The position numbers were made by a program, and so were the translations under genes. A DNA stretch of 64,000 nucleotides from the NCBI GenBank assembly GCA_009869945.1, contig WIXG01000256.1, positions 1-64,000 of the forward strand, read 5' to 3'. Origin of the DNA: Mesaphorura yosii. Taxonomy: Eukaryota; Arthropoda; Collembola; Poduromorpha; Tullbergiidae. Below, piece after piece: positions 60,513-64,000 of this stretch. Numbering within the stretch: the first letter of the stretch is position 1; each line of letters opens with the position of its first letter. Below the pieces are notes generated by a model. That model was not told the DNA's origin and ran no database searches. It saw only the letters and a list, made by a program, of their open reading frames with translations.

Positions 60513-63500
60513 CTGTCATGAATAGAGAAGAGACACACATCTGTTAGAAACGTCGACTCGACAAGACAGATGCAGCTGGGCGAATGTGCAAATGTGATTA
60601 TGACGCGAATGTCGTATTTATAATTTTGCTCACGTAATCAGCATGTAAGATGAAAGCTAAAATTAGCGGCGCAACGCAACGCGAAACTTGCAAAAACCTT
60701 GTCTTCATATCGATAAAAAACGAAGTGACTTTTGTCCTTTACTACGGCGAATGAAATTAACATTCACTGCTCGCTTAATTAAAATTCAAGAATTCTCAAT
60801 TGAAATTTGCAAGTGAAAAGAGTAGAGCAATCCAAGCGCGGAGGCCAGATGGAATTTGATTCTTTGCTGGGCTTTTGAAGTCGGACTCCAGCTGATGTTT
60901 CGTTCAGTTTGAGATTCAGGCCGTTCTTTTGAAGCGCTGTGCTCCATTCTGCTGCAATGGAATCCTTCAACTAATTGTATGCGAATTGAATACTTCGAAG
61001 TGAAGTCGGAGGATTTCTGCAAGTTCATTTTACATTTTCATTTTTATTCAGTGCTTCTGAGCATCAGTTGAGCGGTTGCCGCCTGCATTCCAATGAATTA
61101 GAACAAAAGAAAATGCTGTGAGGTAGAGTTTCAAAGCTTCGAAGAAATGAATGCTGGAGCTGCACATGGGAAGACAGATTTCTGCCATTCTGGCATGAAA
61201 ACGAATGTGAAATACACGCACTGACGCCTGAGCGCCTGGCAAGCCAGATTACGGACTGGGCAGCTACACTAAACTGCAATGAAATGACTGCTATTGTACT
61301 GCTGAAAAGACGCGACACACGCACACGAGCGAGGAATTGAATTACTTCAGCATCAAATCACATCACACATTTGTGAGCTCATAAACGATCCTTGAACCAT
61401 CATCATGTGGTAGTGTCGAGTCGAGTGACGAGAGATGAGAGCTATTGCTATTGAATGACATTTTATTGTCTGGAATGAAATTCTTCTGAAGCCACCAAAT
61501 CCCAAAAGCTAAGCCACAAACTTCACAACTTCACAGCTCAAGATTCGAGATTGCTTTCACATCATTACGCATTCAAATAGAATTGGGTTTGCTTCTGATT
61601 TCCGATTCAACGATGGTCTGGCCGTATTGAAAATTGTCAGCTGCAGACGGGAAAATTCGATTTCTTATTCATTGCCTTGCAGAAGCGAATTTTAATATTC
61701 AGAAGCACCAGGCACTTTCTTGCATTGTAACAGTGGAAGAAACACGAAGATATCCTTCCTGTTACAAAAGAAGCAGAATCTTTCTTCTGTAACCTACTTA
61801 ACTTTTCGCAACGCACATTCCTCCAATACGCCCGTGTCCTCGAACCAGATGAAATATGGAAGCAAAAAATTCAGCGAGAGTTTCCTCTGGACTTGCACCC
61901 ATTCGAACTTCGAACAGCAAGGCAAGACATGCAATAAAGAATAACGAACGCGAACAGACGAACGAAATTGTGTCATTGTGTTTGCAGTTTGCAGTGAAAC
62001 GAAAAGTCAATGCACACAAAATCCGCACAACTTTCTTACTCTCAAATTGCATCTGTTACGTTACAATGAAAGTATTTTTAGACTTGTGCGGCGGCAGTTG
62101 GCTGTTGGCTTATTGTGTCAGGAAGACAGACATCGCGGGTTTTTGTGACTCAGCCTCCTCGCTCTGTTGGACATTGGACTCCGAAGCCAATATCCGACTG
62201 TAATGCTTGAACAAATCACGACAAAACACAATAATTTTTCTTTCGGTTGAATATGGGCTTTCATTTTCGTATGTCATCCATCTCACGTCATTGTGACTTT
62301 ATAAGAGCTTTCATCTGGACACATTCATTTTTCATTTCTCGCTCTCGATTTTAGCTGCACAAGAAAAGCCTGGACAATTGGATGCCTTTCGTTGTCAGTT
62401 TGTCGGTTCATCAACCGCATTCTTGTTCTCACAATCAAATTATTGAAGAAAGGCTCGGAATTCGCTTACGTATCTGTATTTAGGATCTTCGGAATTACGA
62501 ATCTAGAATTTTGAACCTCGAATATGTGTCAGCCTTCTTTGAGACCAGACAACTGGACTAATGACCATAGTTCAAGGATATTTCTCGTCAGAGAAACTAG
62601 TTCACGACTGAAACTTTGTTGTGTAGGGTGTTGCATAATCATTGCCGACTTGACTTCGACTTCAGTGTCAAGAATGCGAAGGTTGCAGACTTGTAAATTT
62701 AAAATTAGCCATAAAAGCAATTATACGTGATCAGAAGTTCAATGTCAACTTCTGTTTTTAGACGTCGACTGTCAAACTAGTAGTTTCTTCTCATTCTGCA
62801 TGACATGACATAATGCATGAGCTCATGCATCCTTAACTGAGTATTTCGAGAACTGCTTAGTTGCAGCCAAACTTTACCGGAACACCTGCGCTTAACAATT
62901 GCAAGTGACTCGGCTCAAAATTAGTTCAACTGGCTTGAATTTAAAGTAGCATAACTGAATGAGAACATTCACGAGAAGTACAAGTAAGAGTAGACAACAG
63001 CGAGTCGAATTAGCAATTCTATTTTGAGGGCCAGTGTTAAACTCCGAAGGATACTTCAATTTATATTTAGAGCTCAGCTACTTCAGCTACAGCGGTACAA
63101 CAAATTGAATAGCATCATGGAATTAGTTATGCAATTGAATAAATTGTGTGCGGAGATTCAGTTGAGTTTGTAATTACGTTGACTTGACTTGCTCACTCAA
63201 ATGCAAATGTTGTGTGGTTTGTGTGCTGCAAACTGCAAGGGAATTGCTGAGATTTGCATAAGAACAGCCAACTGAGCCAACGTCAAGTTTCCATTTTCAT
63301 TCATTTTCCATGCAAATCACAATCAGTTTGAACAAATAGATTTGAAATACTTGGACTTTGTATGACTATGAGCTTAGTGTGCAAATTTAAGATTGACAAT
63401 TGGCAAAGTTCGATGGGGCTTCGTAAAATTGTTAAATTCCAGCAATAATTACCCGCCAAGTTAGAATCGTTGAAATCCATTAATCATTCTGCGCATCGTT

Positions 63501-64000
63501 CATTATGTTCGGCTCTATTGCAAAGCCGCGTTTGTTCGGATGACGGCAACACTTTTCAGCACGAAGCCTTACAATTAATTAGCACGAGTGAAAAATATTT
63601 CCAAGATTAACCGACCCCGTTCTTAATCCTTATTCAAGAACCTCATGTTCAGATTAGTTATGCTAACCTGAAGGCTACAAGCCAGCTCCAACTCCATTCT
63701 TATTGGGGACGCCTGCTCCTGCTTCTCAGTGCGTTTGTTTGTTTTTAAAAATCTACAGGCGATGGAAGCTTTTTAATTTCAAGCTGTTTACAAAACACAA
63801 ACTCTTTTTCTTTACTTACTCTACTTTTGAGAAACAGATAGATGCTCTCGCCAAAAATCAGTGCCAAAAAATCCGGTGCAATGGAAATCCTATCCGGTCG
63901 TAAACGACGCTATTAACTTTATTTACTACGTAATAAAATATTTGATTGCTTTTCCATGAGCTCAATAGACTTTACTTTACTGCATATGCAAGTCTGTCAG
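60513..64000. other. no gene recognised; intron or upstream region of the LRR receptor
   Basis: I searched the minus strand for more LRR exons and found none that fit in phase with the exon at 60512. A Leu-rich frame near 62650-62720 (minus) is too weak to call. Confidence 0.5.

Noticed and set aside
62529-62720. Leu-rich minus-strand frame as a further LRR exon of the receptor
   Set aside because: Only a loose LRR-like match, no matching splice phase to the exon at 60512.
1-64000. CRISPR arrays, bacterial operons or viral insertions
   Set aside because: No regular spaced repeats, no operon-like gene packing and no viral coding signature were seen.

Overview
The window is nuclear DNA of an animal, most likely an arthropod and plausibly a pancrustacean. 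The genes are split by short introns, mostly 55-100 bp and GT-AG, with some introns of 1-6 kb. A beaten-path (beat) type immunoglobulin gene points to arthropods. Most listed gene products do not survive as one open frame, so I rebuilt exons by eye from splice sites, codon phase and family motifs. The lineage below arthropod cannot be fixed from the sequence.

Layout. 1-11.4 kb: the 5' half of a minus-strand beat-like gene with a signal-peptide exon, two immunoglobulin exons and large introns; it probably runs off the left edge. 11.4-24 kb: mostly gene-poor, with one decayed minus-strand SANT/Myb plus coiled-coil coding remnant at about 20.5-21.7 kb. 24.3-29.2 kb: a complete homogentisate 1,2-dioxygenase gene (11 exons, minus). 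30.4-31.9 kb: a complete glyoxalase II gene (7 exons, minus) with apparent mitochondrial and cytosolic starts. 32.4-34.3 kb: SDE2 (5 exons, plus), with an initiator tRNA-Met gene in its second intron. 34.65-35.88 kb: a secreted VMO-I protein (minus) fused to an extra C-terminal module that looks like a beta pore-forming fold.

37.6-54.1 kb: four complete head-to-tail sn1-specific diacylglycerol lipase genes (DAGLB type; 698, 729, 722 and 701 residues). All frames are intact. The fourth copy keeps the canonical nucleophile elbow and catalytic triad. The second has tyrosine in place of the catalytic histidine. The copies differ by clean intron losses.

54.8-56.4 kb: a DHHC palmitoyltransferase gene whose cysteine-rich domain is interrupted by a 198-bp segment carrying an imperfect inverted repeat and lacking usable GT-AG ends. 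An in-frame stop lies just before its next splice donor. 57.0-60.5 kb: the 3' part of a minus-strand Toll-ectodomain-like leucine-rich repeat receptor that ends after its membrane helix without a TIR domain. 60.5-64 kb: no gene recognised.

Functional links. HGD (tyrosine breakdown), HAGH (methylglyoxal detoxification) and SDE2 (splicing and replication factor) are housekeeping genes with no evident shared pathway. The lipase array could give several enzymes, or enzyme plus pseudoenzyme, acting on diacylglycerol at membranes. The most unusual points are the lipase array with its His-to-Tyr member, the VMO-I fusion and the inverted-repeat segment inside the DHHC exon.
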